Assembly (NCBI GenBank): GCA_963642455.1
Contig: CAVIGM010000022.1
Coordinates: 1 to 24,288, forward strand
Origin: Crickella sp963642455
GTDB taxonomy: Bacteria; Bacillota; Clostridia; Peptostreptococcales; Anaerovoracaceae
Direction: 5' to 3'
DNA length: 24,288 bases
Shown: piece after piece, positions 23,384 through 24,288 of the stretch
Position numbering within the stretch: position 1 is the first letter of the stretch
Layout: every line of letters starts with the position of its first letter
The notes under the pieces: model-generated
Database searches by the model: none
What the model was told of the DNA's origin: nothing
The model's input: the letters and a program-made list of their open reading frames with translations, nothing else
Position numbers and translations under genes: made by a program

Positions 23384-24247
23384 ATGAAAATAATTTCTTT
23401 TACGGGAAAGAGCGGCACAGGCAAGAGCTATCAGGCCAACCGCATCTGCATGGAAAACAATATCGAAGGCATAATCGACGACGGTCTGTTCATTTATAAG
23501 GGGCAGGTGGTTGCAGGTTCGAGTGCCAAGAAATGCGAGTCGAAGGCTGCCGCCATGAGAACCGCGCTTTTCAACTTGCCGGAGAACAGCAACGCGGTCA
23601 AAGCCGCGCTCAAGAAATACGATCCACAGAAGCTGATGATTATCGGGACCTCCGACAAAATGGTGGACTGGATTGTGAATGCCCTCGAGCTACCACCGAT
23701 TGAGGAAAGACTGTATATTGAGGATTTTACAACGGAAGAGGAAAGGGAGACGGCCAAATATCACAGGCTTGTGCAGGGAGAGCATGTAATTCCTGCGCCT
23801 ATGGGACAGCTCAAGAGGGACTTCGCCGGTTATACCATGAATCCGCTCAAGTTCGTGCTGAACCTTGTGCAGGATCTGACCTCGAGCTCCGAGAGTACGA
23901 TTGTAAGACCTAAATACAGCTATATCGGGAATTTTGCGATTCAGCCGCGCGCGATTAGAGACATTACCTATATTGTCGCGGAGGAATACGCCGATTCTTT
24001 CATGTGCCTTAAGGTGATGCAGCACGGTGGCGCGGCAAATCTTTCGCTAACCTTGAAATTGCAGGTTGTCAGAAGCAAGGAGGCGATTCTTAAGCTCGAG
24101 GAATTCCAGCAGAGGCTGTCGGACGAAATCGAGAATATGACGTCGTTCTCGACAAGCGCAGTGAATATAATAATCGAGGAGCTCGTGCCTGACAATTACG
24201 GACTCCAGAGGAAGAAACGAAGGATATATGCGGACTTTAGCTTTTGA
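23384..24247 (+). CDS. P-loop NTPase with Asp23/Gls24-like C-terminal domain
   Basis: 287 residues, not a gene I know by name. The N-terminus is IISFTGKSGTGKS, a Walker A motif at residues 8-15, followed by an acidic IIDDGLFI that may be the metal-linked strand. Middle part unassigned. About residues 185-272 resemble the Asp23/Gls24 (DUF322) fold: YIGNFAIQPRAIRDITYIVAEEYAD... then a strand-rich LSLTLKLQVV, a helix and MTSFSTSAVNIIIEEL, close in pattern to YqhY/YloU sequences. No Shine-Dalgarno is visible; TATAAA (23372-23377) lies 6 bp upstream of the ATG, so a leaderless message is possible. Divergent from the ferredoxin gene. Its 3' end is duplicated. Function unknown; a link to envelope or stress functions by the Asp23 domain is a guess. 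Confidence 0.75.
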   Translation: MKIISFTGKSGTGKSYQANRICMENNIEGIIDDGLFIYKGQVVAGSSAKKCESKAAAMRTALFNLPENSNAVKAALKKYDPQKLMIIGTSDKMVDWIVNALELPPIEERLYIEDFTTEEERETAKYHRLVQGEHVIPAPMGQLKRDFAGYTMNPLKFVLNLVQDLTSSSESTIVRPKYSYIGNFAIQPRAIRDITYIVAEEYADSFMCLKVMQHGGAANLSLTLKLQVVRSKEAILKLEEFQQRLSDEIENMTSFSTSAVNIIIEELVPDNYGLQRKKRRIYADFSF

Positions 24248-24288
24248 AAGGAAGAAACGAAGGATATATGCGGACTTTAGTTTTTGAA
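24209..24288. repeat. 40-bp tandem duplication across the stop codon, at the window end
   Basis: Copies 24209-24248 and 24249-24288 differ at one base (39/40). The TGA (24245-24247) of the P-loop gene lies in copy 1. The window ends exactly at the last base of copy 2. The second copy is out of frame with the gene. Confidence 0.95.

Overview
The window looks like chromosomal DNA of a low-to-mid GC Gram-positive anaerobe of the Clostridia (Bacillota). The reasons are gene order and gene content: metG-tatD, tilS-ftsH-coaX-dusB, tsaE-tsaB-rimI-tsaD-abcF-rex, a Rex redox repressor, a type III pantothenate kinase, an FMN riboswitch in front of ribU, a small clostridial-type 2[4Fe-4S] ferredoxin, strong AGGAGG-like ribosome sites and sigma-A promoters. 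A lineage near Anaerovoracaceae / Family XIII is my guess only.

Layout. 1-3005: a phytoene-desaturase/retinol-saturase-like FAD oxidoreductase and a ferredoxin-NAD(P) reductase-type protein with a 2Fe-2S domain, probably a two-component redox pair, closed by a terminator. 3009-5872: metG (short form) from a near-consensus promoter, a terminator, a repeat-rich gap and tatD. 5873-16277: tilS, ftsH, a PucR-type regulator, coaX, dusB, a solute-binding lipoprotein and a PepV-like M20 dipeptidase, mostly touching or overlapping. 16261-17027: FMN riboswitch, attenuator and ribU. 17142-21968: tsaE, tsaB, rimI, tsaD (tRNA t6A synthesis and N-terminal acetylation) and a YdiF-like ABC-F protein. 22022-23117: strong promoter, acyl carrier protein and rex, ending at a bidirectional terminator shared with a convergent ferredoxin gene on the minus strand (23142-23309). 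23384-24247: a P-loop protein with an apparent Asp23/Gls24-like C-terminal domain.

The strongest unexplained signal is a dense set of short tandem duplications. They lie between genes (periods of about 12, 22, 33, 40, 50 and 55-69 bp), several across the stop codon of a gene. In-frame repeats or extra segments also sit inside loops and tails of otherwise conserved housekeeping proteins (TilS, TsaB, ABC-F, probably TatD and FtsH). At least two of the four N-gaps abut repeat sequence, and the window itself ends exactly at the end of a duplicated unit, which suggests that such repeats interrupt the assembly. Coding genes are otherwise intact; no transposon, prophage, CRISPR array, tRNA or rRNA was seen.
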